Shown here piece by piece: positions 1 to 11,860 of a stretch of 64,000 nucleotides of DNA. The first letter of the stretch is position 1. The number at the start of each line of letters is the position of its first letter. Source of the DNA: Alteromonadaceae bacterium Bs31 (GTDB taxonomy: Bacteria; Pseudomonadota; Gammaproteobacteria; Pseudomonadales; Cellvibrionaceae); NCBI GenBank assembly GCA_900177435.1, contig FXAI01000004.1, forward strand, positions 455,911 through 519,910, given 5' to 3'. The notes below the pieces were generated by a model. The model was not told the DNA's origin. It worked only from the letters and a program-made list of their open reading frames with translations, and searched no databases. Both the position numbers and the translations under genes were made by a program.

Positions 1-84
1 GCTGCCTTTTTTATTATGCATAGTGGAGATACTTTTATTACAAAGGCATCGCCGCAATTTGAGCAATACAGGGTGAAAATGTGA
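1..84 (+). CDS. apbE: FAD:protein FMN transferase, C-terminal end only (partial)
   Basis: Reading frame 1 is open from the window edge to a TGA at 82-84 and gives 27 residues, beginning AAFFIMHSGDTFITKA. This resembles the C-terminal end of ApbE, the enzyme that covalently attaches FMN to NqrB and NqrC. Only the tail is visible, so the call leans on context: the stop overlaps the GTG start of nqrM by four bases, and apbE-nqrM is the usual end of Na+-NQR operons. The rest of the gene and the nqr operon would lie upstream of the window. Confidence 0.6.
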   Translation, partial: AAFFIMHSGDTFITKASPQFEQYRVKM

Positions 85-323
85 TTGAGTACATCTTGGC
101 ATTTATCGTATTACTGCTGGTGGTTGCTGGCATGGCAGTGGGTGTAATCTTTAGTAATAAACCCATAAAAGGATCGTGTGGCGGTTTGTCTGCCGTAGGC
201 ATTGACGGTGAGTGTGAGATCTGTGGGGGCGATACTCAGAAGTGTGAAGAAGAACAAGAGCGTCAAGCGGTGGAAGAAAAAACTAAACAAGTTGCATTAG
301 CATACGACGCAAGCAAAAGATAA
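81..323 (+). CDS. nqrM: Na+-NQR maturation protein NqrM
   Basis: An 80-residue protein starting at a GTG that overlaps the upstream stop (GTGA). The first ~25 residues form one hydrophobic segment, so it is a single-span inner-membrane protein. It is followed by a four-cysteine pattern, KGSCGG then CEICGG and a later Cys. This arrangement of one membrane helix followed by conserved cysteines is the signature of NqrM (DUF539), which is required to assemble the Fe centre of the sodium-pumping NADH:quinone oxidoreductase. The charged C-terminal tail is Glu/Lys-rich. It is translationally coupled to the apbE fragment. Family assignment rests on length, topology and Cys pattern. Confidence 0.88.
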   Translation: MIEYILAFIVLLLVVAGMAVGVIFSNKPIKGSCGGLSAVGIDGECEICGGDTQKCEEEQERQAVEEKTKQVALAYDASKR

Positions 324-340
324 CACCCTGAGGAATTTTC

Positions 341-1738
341 ATGGCTGATTACGAATATGATTTACTGGTGATTGGGGCTGGCCCGGCAGGAGAGTCGGCA
401 GCCATGGCTGGTGTTAAAAATAAAATGAAAGTGGGGGTGGTAGATGCTCAAGCAGCGCTTGGCGGTAACTGCACCCACAAAGGAACCATTCCCTCAAAGG
501 CTTTGAGGAACGCAGTTAAGCAGGCTATTCGTTACAAGTCTCATCCTTTGTTTAGGCATATTGCCGACAACCAGCCATTGACTTATCCACGTATCCTCTC
601 GGCTGCGTCTGAAGTAATACCCAAACAGATTAAGTTACATACTGAATTTTTTAGTCGTAATCGCGTTCAGGTGCATAACGGCTTTGCGAGTTTTTTAAGT
701 AAAAATGAAGTGCAAGTAAGGGATGAGCAGGGTGCTCGCGATGTCATTGTGGCAAAAAATATTCTTATTGCCACAGGCTCCAGGCCCTACCACCCGCCCG
801 AAATTGATTTTTCTCACCCACGCGTCTACGACAGTGACACGATTCTGAACATGCAGCATACCCCACGCACCTTAATTATTTTTGGTGCGGGTGTGATCGG
901 TTGTGAATATGCCTCTATTTTTTCCGGGCTTGGCTTAAAGGTCGATCTGATTAATGGCCGCGATCGCCTGTTATCGTTTTTGGATGATGAAATCAGTGAT
1001 GCTCTCAGTTACCACCTTCGCAGTAATGGTGTAATGGTGCGGCATAACGAAGCTCATGAGGCTATCGAAAGCACTGAGCACGGTGTTGTATTAAAGCTGC
1101 TATCTGGCAAACGTATTCGTGCAGATGCCCTGCTGTGGTGTAACGGTCGCACCGGTAATACCGATGGCCTCGCTTTGGAAAACGCCGGCCTCGAAGCCAA
1201 TCATCGAGGCCAGCTAACGGTAGATCGTAACTATAGAACAAAGGTAGAGAATATTTATGCTGCTGGAGATGTGATCGGCTGGCCAAGTTTGGCAAGTGCA
1301 TCATACGATCAGGGGCGCTCCGTGGTCGATGCGATGTTGGGTAAAGGCGTACGGTTTGTAGAAAATGCGCCTACAGGCATTTATACCATTCCGGAAATCA
1401 GCTCGGTCGGTAAAACTGAGGTTGAATTAACGAAAGCTAAAGTGCCTTATGAAGTGGGCAGGGCATTTTTTAGGGATACGGCACGGGGCCAGATCAGCGG
1501 CGAAGATGTGGGTATGTTAAAAATATTGTTCCACATAGATACCCACGAAATTCTGGGGATTCATTGTTTTGGTGCCGAGGCTTCTGAAATCGTCCATATT
1601 GGGCAGGCAGTGATGGATCAGACAGGAAAGGCCAACTCCATTAATTATTTTGCCAACAGCACATTTAATTATCCCACAATGGCTGAAGCCTATCGCGTTG
1701 CTGCATTAAACGGATTAAACCGTGTTAATCGGCATTAA
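341..1738 (+). CDS. sthA: Soluble pyridine nucleotide transhydrogenase
   Basis: A 465-residue FAD flavoprotein of the disulfide-reductase fold that balances NADPH and NADH by direct hydride exchange in the cytosol. The N-terminal FAD Rossmann motif is [12 protein letters not shown] (residues ~10-21). The position of the redox disulfide reads [16 protein letters not shown], with Thr in place of the second Cys; this is diagnostic of SthA and separates it from lipoamide dehydrogenase and glutathione reductase. A second nucleotide-binding motif, [12 protein letters not shown], sits near residue 180, and the FAD-binding [10 protein letters not shown] near residue 305. The start ATG at 341 follows GAGGAAT. 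Length matches E. coli SthA (466). It is convergent with nudJ, with a terminator inside the nudJ 3' end. Confidence 0.93.
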   Translation: MADYEYDLLVIGAGPAGESAAMAGVKNKMKVGVVDAQAALGGNCTHKGTIPSKALRNAVKQAIRYKSHPLFRHIADNQPLTYPRILSAASEVIPKQIKLHTEFFSRNRVQVHNGFASFLSKNEVQVRDEQGARDVIVAKNILIATGSRPYHPPEIDFSHPRVYDSDTILNMQHTPRTLIIFGAGVIGCEYASIFSGLGLKVDLINGRDRLLSFLDDEISDALSYHLRSNGVMVRHNEAHEAIESTEHGVVLKLLSGKRIRADALLWCNGRTGNTDGLALENAGLEANHRGQLTVDRNYRTKVENIYAAGDVIGWPSLASASYDQGRSVVDAMLGKGVRFVENAPTGIYTIPEISSVGKTEVELTKAKVPYEVGRAFFRDTARGQISGEDVGMLKILFHIDTHEILGIHCFGAEASEIVHIGQAVMDQTGKANSINYFANSTFNYPTMAEAYRVAALNGLNRVNRH

Positions 1739-1793
1739 ATACTCTGCAGCAGGAAAATAGCCTGGTCTTACTATAAGGACAAGGTTCACCTTT

Positions 1794-2237
1794 CTAGAAA
1801 TGATGAATTAAATTAAGGGGATAGCTTTCCCCTTTTTTATAACGATACAGATCTTCCAGCACCATGGGGCTACGCAAGCGTTTTTTTCTTTCTAGTATTT
1901 CGTCGAATGTAAGCCAGAGCACCCGTTCAATGTCACTGTCCAGCTTTTGAGCCCCCTTAAACTCGATGGCTTTCGCAATAAATGTGGTTCGGAAATAGGT
2001 GGTGTTATTTGTTGGGGATGTAAACAGGGAGTTGCCAAGAATGCTTGTCACTTCGACCTGCCATTGAGTTTCCTCAAGAGTTTCCCGCACAGCGGCATCA
2101 ATTAAGGTTTCGTTTTTTTCCACGTGACCTGCTGGCTGGTTGATAACCAGTCCACTATTATCATTTTCTTCAACACAGAGAAATCTGCTGTCTTTTTCGA
2201 CGATTGTTGCAACGGTGAGGTGAGGATACCAGCTCAT
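1794..2237 (-). CDS. nudJ: NUDIX hydrolase, phosphatase NudJ
   Basis: A 147-residue protein matching the NudJ family, which hydrolyses thiamine and nucleoside pyrophosphates in the cytosol. The Nudix box lies at about residues 37-59 and reads GHVEKNETLIDAAV followed by RETLEE. The metal-binding RE..EE core is intact, but the last part of the box is unusual: the glycine that normally follows EEx is Gln (EETQW), and the hydrophobic residue after RE is Thr. The start overlaps the rluE stop by four bases (ATGA), so the two are translationally coupled, as in the rluE-nudJ pair of E. coli. mnmA, which follows in E. coli, is absent here. Confident at family level; exact substrate unknown. Confidence 0.85.
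   Translation of the reverse strand: MSWYPHLTVATIVEKDSRFLCVEENDNSGLVINQPAGHVEKNETLIDAAVRETLEETQWQVEVTSILGNSLFTSPTNNTTYFRTTFIAKAIEFKGAQKLDSDIERVLWLTFDEILERKKRLRSPMVLEDLYRYKKGESYPLNLIHHF
1815..1838 (+). terminator. Rho-independent terminator of sthA, inside the 3' end of nudJ
   Basis: A 7-bp perfect stem AAGGGGA/TCCCCTT (1815-1821 with 1828-1834), a 6-base loop and a run of T form a compact intrinsic terminator on the + strand. It lies within the last codons of the convergent nudJ gene rather than in the intergenic gap, so the two genes share this DNA. Confidence 0.65.
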
Positions 2238-2851
2238 TTTTTTATCGCTCTCTTTGGTTTTTTTCGTTTTTGTTTGTGTTCGATGGCTTTGGGCAGGTTG
2301 ACGGTTTCGCTGCGGAACTCACCCGGTTGTAAGGTGCCTAGCTGCCAGTGGCCGATGGCCACACGGATTAGTCTTAAAGTAGGGTGGCCAATGGCTGCGG
2401 TCATACGCCGCACTTGTCTGTTACGCCCTTCGGTAAGTTTTATCTCAAGCCATTCCGTACACGTATTTTTGCGTGACCTGATGGGAGGTCTGCGCTGCCA
2501 CACCAAGGGCGGGGAAATTTTTTGAATTTTGGCGGGCTTGGTGGGGCCATCATTTAAACTCAGGCCTTTTCTGAATCGTTCCAGAGCAGCCGGCTCTACT
2601 TGTCCTTCAACCTGCGCCCAATAGGTTTTTTCCATTTTTTGGAAGGGGTTGCTAATGCGATGTTGAAGTTGGCCGTGATTAGTCAGTAGCAATAAACCCT
2701 CGGAGTCAAAATCCAACCTTCCTGCGGGGTAGAAATCGCTCAGGTTTAGCTTTGCATTTGCCACTACGTCTGCAAGTGTTTTACGGCCTTCATCATCACT
2801 GAACTGGCTGAGACAATTGAAAGGTTTATTTAAAAGAAGAATTTCAGCCAT
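2234..2851 (-). CDS. rluE: 23S rRNA pseudouridine synthase RluE
   Basis: A 205-residue pseudouridine synthase of the RsuA/RluB/RluE/RluF family, which modifies uridine 2457 of 23S rRNA in E. coli. The catalytic motif PAGRLDFDSEGLLLLTN (near residue 42) carries the invariant Asp. Later motifs KTYWAQVEG and TEGRNRQVRRM are those of the family. There is no N-terminal S4 RNA-binding domain, which fits RluE rather than RluB or RluF. The C-terminus is very Lys/Arg-rich (KHKQKRKKPKRAIKK), likely for RNA contact. It is followed without a gap by nudJ. Confidence 0.88.
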   Translation of the reverse strand: MAEILLLNKPFNCLSQFSDDEGRKTLADVVANAKLNLSDFYPAGRLDFDSEGLLLLTNHGQLQHRISNPFQKMEKTYWAQVEGQVEPAALERFRKGLSLNDGPTKPAKIQKISPPLVWQRRPPIRSRKNTCTEWLEIKLTEGRNRQVRRMTAAIGHPTLRLIRVAIGHWQLGTLQPGEFRSETVNLPKAIEHKQKRKKPKRAIKK

Positions 2852-5378
<2,527 letters not shown>

Positions 5379-5400
5379 CTCTAAGGAGCAGGCAGCAAAA

Positions 5401-5432
5401 AAAGCCTTTATCTTCAGGGAGGTAAAGGCTTT
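5401..5432. terminator. Bidirectional intrinsic terminator between icd and cspD
   Basis: A 10-bp perfect stem AAAGCCTTTA/TAAAGGCTTT (5401-5410, 5423-5432) with a 12-base loop separates the convergent genes. An A-run directly before it (5397-5403) becomes the U-tract for the minus-strand cspD transcript. The + side has only a short TGTTT tail, so it is probably stronger for cspD. Confidence 0.75.
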
Positions 5433-5469
5433 GTTTAAAGTAGGGTGTTAGTTAAATAGGCAGTTAATA

Positions 5470-5742
5470 CTACGTTTCTGCTAACAAACTTTCTCTTTCT
5501 TCAACCGGCTCATCAGGCCTTGTCTCGGCTGAGGATTCTTTGACCACTTTTATCTGTTTGGCGTGCAGGCCTTTGTCACCTTGTTCTGTTTCGAAGGTAA
5601 CAGCTTGTCCAGCTTTGAGTGTTCTGTAACCCTCCATATCAATGGAGGAATAATGCGCGAAAAGATCTTCACCACCGCCATCTGGCAGGATGAATCCAAA
5701 ACCCTTGGCGTTGTTAAACCACTTTACGGTTCCGGTAGGCAT
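5470..5742 (-). CDS. cspD: Cold-shock-domain protein CspD
   Basis: A 90-residue protein with one cold-shock domain (residues 1-~68). RNP1-type sequence [15 protein letters not shown] is at the N-terminus and RNP2-like DLFAHYSSI follows. The remaining ~22 residues are an acidic tail ([10 protein letters not shown]). CspD is the stationary-phase, DNA-replication-inhibiting member of the Csp family. The call is supported by the classical position divergent from clpS-clpA. Proteins of this type bind single-stranded nucleic acid through aromatic residues of the RNP motifs, which are present. Confidence 0.9.
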   Translation of the reverse strand: MPTGTVKWFNNAKGFGFILPDGGGEDLFAHYSSIDMEGYRTLKAGQAVTFETEQGDKGLHAKQIKVVKESSAETRPDEPVEERESLLAET

Positions 5743-5955
5743 AGCTCGGCCCCTTTAATTACGTTGCTCTGCACCCATATAGGTCCATAGGGTGTTTCGA
5801 TTATTGTTATACAACATCTGTCATCCTGACGGATTGAATACTTTGTAACCAACAACGAAGACATTGTCAAGTTTTTACTCAAACTGTGCTGTTTGCGTTC
5901 ATTTGGTTCAGTTAATATCTTCATCTAGAACGTTTTGTACGGTTGGTGTGTTCCC

Positions 5956-6330
5956 ATGGGTAAACTTAAAAATCTTCAACTAACATTAAGTAAAGATGAC
6001 GAGTCCGAATCCGTCATTGACGGAGGTATAGCGGTTCAGGAAGAAAAACCGCGCTTGAAAAAGCCTCCGCTATACAAAGTAGTACTGTTAAACGATGACT
6101 ACACCCCGATGGAGTTTGTCGTAGAAATATTGGAAACTTTTTTTTACATGAACCGAGAGCAGGCAACGCACGTAATGCTTACTGTTCATACAAAAGGGAA
6201 GGGAGTATGCGGTATTTACTCTCGAGATGTTGCAGAAACAAAAGCGGCGCAAGTAAATCAGTATGCTCGACAAAGTGAACATCCTCTCCTTTGTGAGATC
6301 GAAGCATGTGATGATGGTGATTCTGAATGA
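5956..6330 (+). CDS. clpS: ATP-dependent Clp protease adaptor ClpS
   Basis: A 124-residue adaptor that delivers N-degron substrates (N-terminal Leu, Phe, Tyr, Trp) to ClpA. The conserved core starts at [17 protein letters not shown]. The NDDYTPM segment, and the His in VHTKGKG, correspond to the N-degron pocket of E. coli ClpS. The N-terminal ~35 residues are a flexible polar extension, somewhat longer than in E. coli (106 residues). I chose the ATG at 5956; an in-frame TTG at 5935 would add seven residues and looks less likely. It sits 84 bases upstream of clpA in the same orientation, as in most proteobacteria, and completes an N-degron set with aat and bpt further on. Confidence 0.93.
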   Translation: MGKLKNLQLTLSKDDESESVIDGGIAVQEEKPRLKKPPLYKVVLLNDDYTPMEFVVEILETFFYMNREQATHVMLTVHTKGKGVCGIYSRDVAETKAAQVNQYARQSEHPLLCEIEACDDGDSE

Positions 6331-6414
6331 ATTCGAATCAGTAAATAATTTTACGTTTTCGCGCCAAAGGTAGCTGTAAGGTAGCGTTAAGGTAAATGAT
6401 TAGGTGAAAAGACA

Positions 6415-8715
6415 ATGCTGAGTAAAGAGTTAGAAACAACTTTGAATACGGCATTTAAGGGTGCGCGATCTAAACGTCATGAATTTATGACTGTTGAGCA
6501 TTTATTGCTCGCTTTATTGGATAATGAATCTGCTGCGAGTGTGCTACGAGCATGTGGTGCTGATCTGGGGATTTTACGGCGAGATTTAGCTGAATTCGTC
6601 GATTCAACAACGCCCTTAATTCCCGACGATGATGAAGAACGTGAAACGCAACCTACCTTGGGTTTTCAACGCGTGTTGCAACGCGCTGTCTTTCATGTGC
6701 AATCTTCCGGTAAAAACGAAGTAACCGGCGCAAATGTACTGGTCGCGATTTTTAGCGAACAGGAAAGCCAGGCTGTTTACTACCTCAAACAGCAGAGTGT
6801 GGCTCGGATAGATGTCGTTAATTTTATCACCCACGGAATTTCTAAAGTATCGGGCAGCAGTGGTTCCTCCGAGGCGGGTAACGAACAGACCGAAGACGAA
6901 GCCGCAGCTGTTGCAGGCGAAGGTGGCCAGCAAAATCCGCTGGATGCCTATGCCACTAATTTAAATGAACAGGCGGAGCAAGGCCGAATCGACCCTCTGG
7001 TAGGGCGCGATTATGAAGTGGAACGTGTTATACAGGTATTGGCGCGTCGCCGTAAAAATAACCCCTTACTGGTGGGTGAAAGCGGCGTTGGTAAAACTGC
7101 CATCGCCGAGGGTTTGGCGAAAAAAATCATCGATAATGAAGTACCGGACGTTTTGGCACATAGTACAGTTTACTCTCTAGATCTGGGTTCTCTGCTGGCA
7201 GGAACAAAATATCGCGGTGATTTTGAAAAACGCTTTAAAGGTTTACTTGCTGAACTGAAAAAACGCGAACATGCTGTTTTATTTATCGACGAAATCCATA
7301 CCATTATTGGCGCAGGAGCCGCATCCGGCGGTGTTATGGATGCGTCCAACCTCTTGAAGCCGATGCTCACCAGTGGCGATTTGCGCTGTATTGGCTCTAC
7401 CACCTTTCAGGAATATCGAGGTATTTTCGATAAGGATCGCGCGCTTTCGCGCCGGTTCCAGAAAATTGATGTTAATGAACCCTCCGTGGACGACACCTAC
7501 AAGATTCTGCGCGGTTTGAAGAGTCGTTTCGAGCAGCATCACAAGCTCAAATATACCGATACTGCCCTCAAATCTGCGGCTGAATTGGCAAGCAAATACA
7601 TTAGTGACCGTTTTATGCCCGATAAAGCGATCGATGTTATTGATGAAGCCGGGGCTTATCAGCAGCTCTTGTCAGAGTCAAAGCGGAAGAAAGTTATTGG
7701 TGTAAGAGATATTGAGGCGATCATCGCCAAAATAGCGCGAGTTCCGCCAAAAACAGTGTCATCAGATGACAAACAGCTCTTATCGAAACTCGAAGATACC
7801 TTGCGCATGACTGTTTTCGGGCAGGAGGAGGCTATTAGTTCAATCTCATCGGCCATAAAGCTGTCCCGTGCCGGATTAACCAACCACGAGAAGCCCATTG
7901 GCTCCTTCCTGTTTGCTGGTCCCACCGGGGTAGGTAAAACAGAGCTCTGTAAACAATTGTCTAAAGCCATGGGCGTTGAGCTTGTTCGCTTTGATATGTC
8001 TGAGTATATGGAAAGGCATACGGTCTCCCGCTTAATTGGTGCCCCTCCAGGCTATGTAGGATTCGACCAGGGCGGTTTACTCACGGATGCTGTCACTAAA
8101 CAGCCTCACTGCGTTGTGCTGCTGGACGAGATTGAGAAAGCGCACCCGGACGTGTTTAACCTCTTGCTGCAAGTAATGGATCACGGCTCGCTCACTGACA
8201 ACAATGGGCGCACGGCGGATTTCCGCAATGTGGTACTGATCATGACCACCAATGCCGGGGCAGAATCCATGAGCCGCGCTTCCATTGGTTTTACCAAGCA
8301 AGATCATTCGACGGATGGAATGGAGGCGATCAAACGATCGTTTACGCCTGAGTTCCGGAACCGTCTGGATGGTATTGTTCAGTTTGGTAGTTTGTCTATC
8401 GAGGTTATCAAGACCGTGGTGGATAAATTTCTTATGGAGCTCCAACATCAGTTGGATGACAAGAAGATTACCCTGGAGATCAGCGACGAAGCCCGCGAAT
8501 GGCTGTCCCTCAATGGTTACGATGAAAAAATGGGTGCTCGGCCCATGGCTCGGATCATTCAGGAGAAGGTTAAAAAGCCACTGGCTGAATTGGTCTTGTT
8601 CGGGGTATTGGCGGACAAAGGTGGCGTGGTGTCTATCGAAGTGAAAGACGACGATCTGCGTATTGTTCCAGAAGTGGAGCAACCTAAAGAGCAGTCACCA
8701 GAAGCCTGTACCTGA
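6415..8715 (+). CDS. clpA: ATP-dependent Clp protease ATP-binding subunit ClpA
   Basis: A 766-residue double AAA+ unfoldase that feeds substrates into ClpP. The N-terminal Clp-N repeat domain (residues 1-~145) contains [14 protein letters not shown]. After an acidic linker, D1 has Walker [15 protein letters not shown] (~218) and Walker [12 protein letters not shown]2 has Walker [15 protein letters not shown] (~502), Walker [17 protein letters not shown] and the arginine-finger region TPEFRNRLD. Length agrees with E. coli ClpA (758), and the long M-domain of ClpB is absent. It is encoded with clpS and followed by a strong bidirectional terminator. Confidence 0.96.
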   Translation: MLSKELETTLNTAFKGARSKRHEFMTVEHLLLALLDNESAASVLRACGADLGILRRDLAEFVDSTTPLIPDDDEERETQPTLGFQRVLQRAVFHVQSSGKNEVTGANVLVAIFSEQESQAVYYLKQQSVARIDVVNFITHGISKVSGSSGSSEAGNEQTEDEAAAVAGEGGQQNPLDAYATNLNEQAEQGRIDPLVGRDYEVERVIQVLARRRKNNPLLVGESGVGKTAIAEGLAKKIIDNEVPDVLAHSTVYSLDLGSLLAGTKYRGDFEKRFKGLLAELKKREHAVLFIDEIHTIIGAGAASGGVMDASNLLKPMLTSGDLRCIGSTTFQEYRGIFDKDRALSRRFQKIDVNEPSVDDTYKILRGLKSRFEQHHKLKYTDTALKSAAELASKYISDRFMPDKAIDVIDEAGAYQQLLSESKRKKVIGVRDIEAIIAKIARVPPKTVSSDDKQLLSKLEDTLRMTVFGQEEAISSISSAIKLSRAGLTNHEKPIGSFLFAGPTGVGKTELCKQLSKAMGVELVRFDMSEYMERHTVSRLIGAPPGYVGFDQGGLLTDAVTKQPHCVVLLDEIEKAHPDVFNLLLQVMDHGSLTDNNGRTADFRNVVLIMTTNAGAESMSRASIGFTKQDHSTDGMEAIKRSFTPEFRNRLDGIVQFGSLSIEVIKTVVDKFLMELQHQLDDKKITLEISDEAREWLSLNGYDEKMGARPMARIIQEKVKKPLAELVLFGVLADKGGVVSIEVKDDDLRIVPEVEQPKEQSPEACT

Positions 8716-8745
8716 GTGTGTTAATAGGATCTCAGTGAGAAAAAC

Positions 8746-8773
8746 AAAAAGGCCTGCAATAGCAGGCCTTTTT
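8746..8773. terminator. Bidirectional intrinsic terminator between clpA and infA
   Basis: AAAAAGGCCTGC and GCAGGCCTTTTT (8746-8757, 8762-8773) form a 12-bp perfect hairpin with an AATA loop. The GC core is flanked by A and T runs, so it can terminate both the clpA and infA transcripts. Confidence 0.9.
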
Positions 8774-8795
8774 TTATGAGCGAGTGATTCTGAGT

Positions 8796-9014
8796 TTAGC
8801 GGGCGCGGTAGGTAATGCGGCCTTTACTCAAATCATAAGGCGTCAACTCAACTTTGACTTTGTCGCCTGTAAGAATTCGGATGTAATTTTTTCTCATCTT
8901 TCCGGAAATGTGTGCAGTCACAACATGACCGTTTTCCAATTTAACACGGAAGGTAGTGTTTGGGAGGGTGTCGATTACCTCACCTTCCATTTCAAAATTG
9001 TCTTCTTTTGCCAT
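8796..9014 (-). CDS. infA: Translation initiation factor IF-1
   Basis: A 72-residue OB-fold protein that occupies the ribosomal A site during initiation. The sequence [19 protein letters not shown], followed by [18 protein letters not shown] and ending in [13 protein letters not shown], is typical over its full length. It is the last gene of the leftward aat-bpt-infA group, after a 152-base gap. Length equals that of E. coli IF-1. Confidence 0.97.
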   Translation of the reverse strand: MAKEDNFEMEGEVIDTLPNTTFRVKLENGHVVTAHISGKMRKNYIRILTGDKVKVELTPYDLSKGRITYRAR

Positions 9015-9166
9015 TCGGCATAAACCTCAAAGTTCAGTGTCTTTTTAAGAGGCGGCATTTTGCACTAAATAGGACGGAAATCCAAGCTCTGTATAGAGCT
9101 TCAGAAAGTTTCAGGCCATTTTTATAGAATCTAGGCGTTTTAAGGGCTTAAAAGCGTAATGTTATC

Positions 9167-9922
9167 TTATAACAATTGGTTTTTAGCGCCGTTTTCCGGC
9201 CTGTGCTCAGCAACAGTTACCCAGTTTTGGTTAATAAGTAGCTGATAAGGTCTGTAGTTGGTTTTGTAATTCATTTTTTGGCAGCGTCGAATCCAATAGC
9301 CTAAATACACATAGGGTAACTGCTTTTCCTGAGCCAGCTGAATCTGATAAAGAATGCCAAACATGCCTAAGCTTCGTTTAGTTTCGTCCGGATCAAAAAA
9401 AGTGTATACCGCAGACAAGCCGTGATTGAGCACATCGGTAACCGCCAGTGCAATCAACTTGTGCTCAGGTGTACGCATTTCGATGTACTGGGTAGATTCC
9501 CATTCGCGTGTGAGAAAATCTCGATACTGACTGCGGTTGGCTGGGTACATGTCCCCGTCACAATGCCGCTTGTTTATGTAGTATTCATACAAGTTGTAGT
9601 GCTCATCGGTATCGATGCTTTCCACTGTTTTAAAGTAGAGGTCACTATTGCGCTTTAGGCATCGTTTCTGCGAGCGATTAGGATCGAAGTTCTCCACCAC
9701 CAAGCGGATGGGAACACAGGCATGGCAGGCTTCACAGTGCGGGCGGTAGATGTTGCCGCCGCTGCGGCGAAAGCCATAGCGGGATAATTCGCTGTAGAGC
9801 TGGGCATCCACTTCGGCATTTGGGTCGATAAAAACGGTGGTTGCATCTTCCTCTGGCAAATAGCTGCAAGGGTGGGGGCGTGTGGCGAAAAGCTTTATTC
9901 GGTTAAGATCCGTCAAACCCAT
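9167..9922 (-). CDS. bpt: Aspartate/glutamate leucyltransferase (bacterial protein transferase)
   Basis: A 251-residue tRNA-protein transferase of the arginyltransferase (ATE-like) family. In gammaproteobacteria this enzyme moves Leu from Leu-tRNA to proteins with N-terminal Asp or Glu, creating N-degrons for ClpS-ClpA. Family motifs are the N-terminal CSYLP, GFRRSGGNIYRPHC followed by CVPIRL, and the C-terminal LGYWIRRCQKMNYK and FRPYQLL-like YRPYQLL. The frame is open further upstream to 10084, but the family begins at MGLTDLNRIKLFATRPHPCSY, so I place the start at the ATG at 9922. This overlaps the end of aat by 20 bases, indicating co-translation. Confidence 0.92.
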   Translation of the reverse strand: MGLTDLNRIKLFATRPHPCSYLPEEDATTVFIDPNAEVDAQLYSELSRYGFRRSGGNIYRPHCEACHACVPIRLVVENFDPNRSQKRCLKRNSDLYFKTVESIDTDEHYNLYEYYINKRHCDGDMYPANRSQYRDFLTREWESTQYIEMRTPEHKLIALAVTDVLNHGLSAVYTFFDPDETKRSLGMFGILYQIQLAQEKQLPYVYLGYWIRRCQKMNYKTNYRPYQLLINQNWVTVAEHRPENGAKNQLL

Positions 9923-10685
9923 GCTCCGGCATTTGCCATGCTTCTCTCCAATCGAAAATGCTAATTTGTTTTTGCTTTGCCTGCACCGGCCACGGCTTAG
10001 AAAGGCTTTCCACTCTGGGTGTCTTGGCCACGCTGTTAAGCAAGTGAGATTCAAAGTGTTCGCGGCTAACTTCTTTCGCGCCAAATGATTCGAGGTAATC
10101 GCTGTGGATCTGGCAATCTATCAGCTCAAAACCCCAAGCCTGCAACTGAGTGGCAAGAGTGGCAAAGGCCACTCGCGAAGCACCGCTGACAAGGCTGAAC
10201 ATGGATTCTCCAAAATAAACTCGGCCTAAAGCCAAGCCGTACAAGCCACCAACCAGTTCATCGTGCTGCCAAACCTCAACAGAGTGCGCAACACCGAGGT
10301 CGTGCAGGTTTTTATAGGCATCAACCATTTCCTCTGTTATCCAGGAGCCGTCCTGCTCTTTTCTGGGAATGGTACCGCAGTGGCGCATTACCGTTTCAAA
10401 GTTCTGGTCCACGGTGATTTTGAAGGGTTGCTTGCGCAATAGCTTTCGCGTGCTGCGCCCAAGATGCAAGTGCTCTGGGTCGAGCACAAGCCTTGGGTTT
10501 GGGGTCCACCACAGCAGCGGTTGCCCTTCACTGTACCAGGGGAATATACCGAGGCTATAGGCGTTCACAATCCGTTCGGGAGTGAGGTCGCCGCCAACCG
10601 CCAGGAGGCCGTCGGGGTCTGTAAGTGCGGAGTGTGTTGGCGGAAAACCAATGTCTGCTCCGTCAAGCCAATGTACTTGGCTCAT
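9903..10685 (-). CDS. aat: Leucyl/phenylalanyl-tRNA-protein transferase
   Basis: A 260-residue GNAT-fold enzyme that adds Leu or Phe to N-terminal Arg or Lys, marking proteins for ClpS-ClpAP. It contains the family stretches DGLLAVGGDLTPERIVNAY, GIFPWYSEGQPLLWW (near residue 47), SVEVW, GGLYGLALGRVYFGESMFS (~148) and ELIDCQIHSDYLESFGA (~192). It is encoded immediately downstream of trxB and overlaps bpt. Both transferases of the bacterial N-degron pathway are therefore co-expressed, less than 6 kb from the adaptor and unfoldase. Confidence 0.95.
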   Translation of the reverse strand: MSQVHWLDGADIGFPPTHSALTDPDGLLAVGGDLTPERIVNAYSLGIFPWYSEGQPLLWWTPNPRLVLDPEHLHLGRSTRKLLRKQPFKITVDQNFETVMRHCGTIPRKEQDGSWITEEMVDAYKNLHDLGVAHSVEVWQHDELVGGLYGLALGRVYFGESMFSLVSGASRVAFATLATQLQAWGFELIDCQIHSDYLESFGAKEVSREHFESHLLNSVAKTPRVESLSKPWPVQAKQKQISIFDWREAWQMPEHGFDGS

Positions 10686-10715
10686 AATGGCCTACCGATA
10701 GAAGGTTTTCCTCAA

Positions 10716-11726
<1,011 letters not shown>

Positions 11727-11860
11727 CTAGGTTAAGCCATTAATATTTACCATAGCCAAAACCAATTCTACCCAGCGATGTCGATATAGGCGATATATGG
11801 GGATCAACAAAGCAGGTACAATAGTTCAGCTAAAATAGTGCAGTAAAAAATTATAACGGA

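Noticed and set aside
5935..5955. TTG start at 5935 for clpS
   Set aside because: The ATG at 5956 gives the expected N-terminus for ClpS, and the extra seven residues have no family support.
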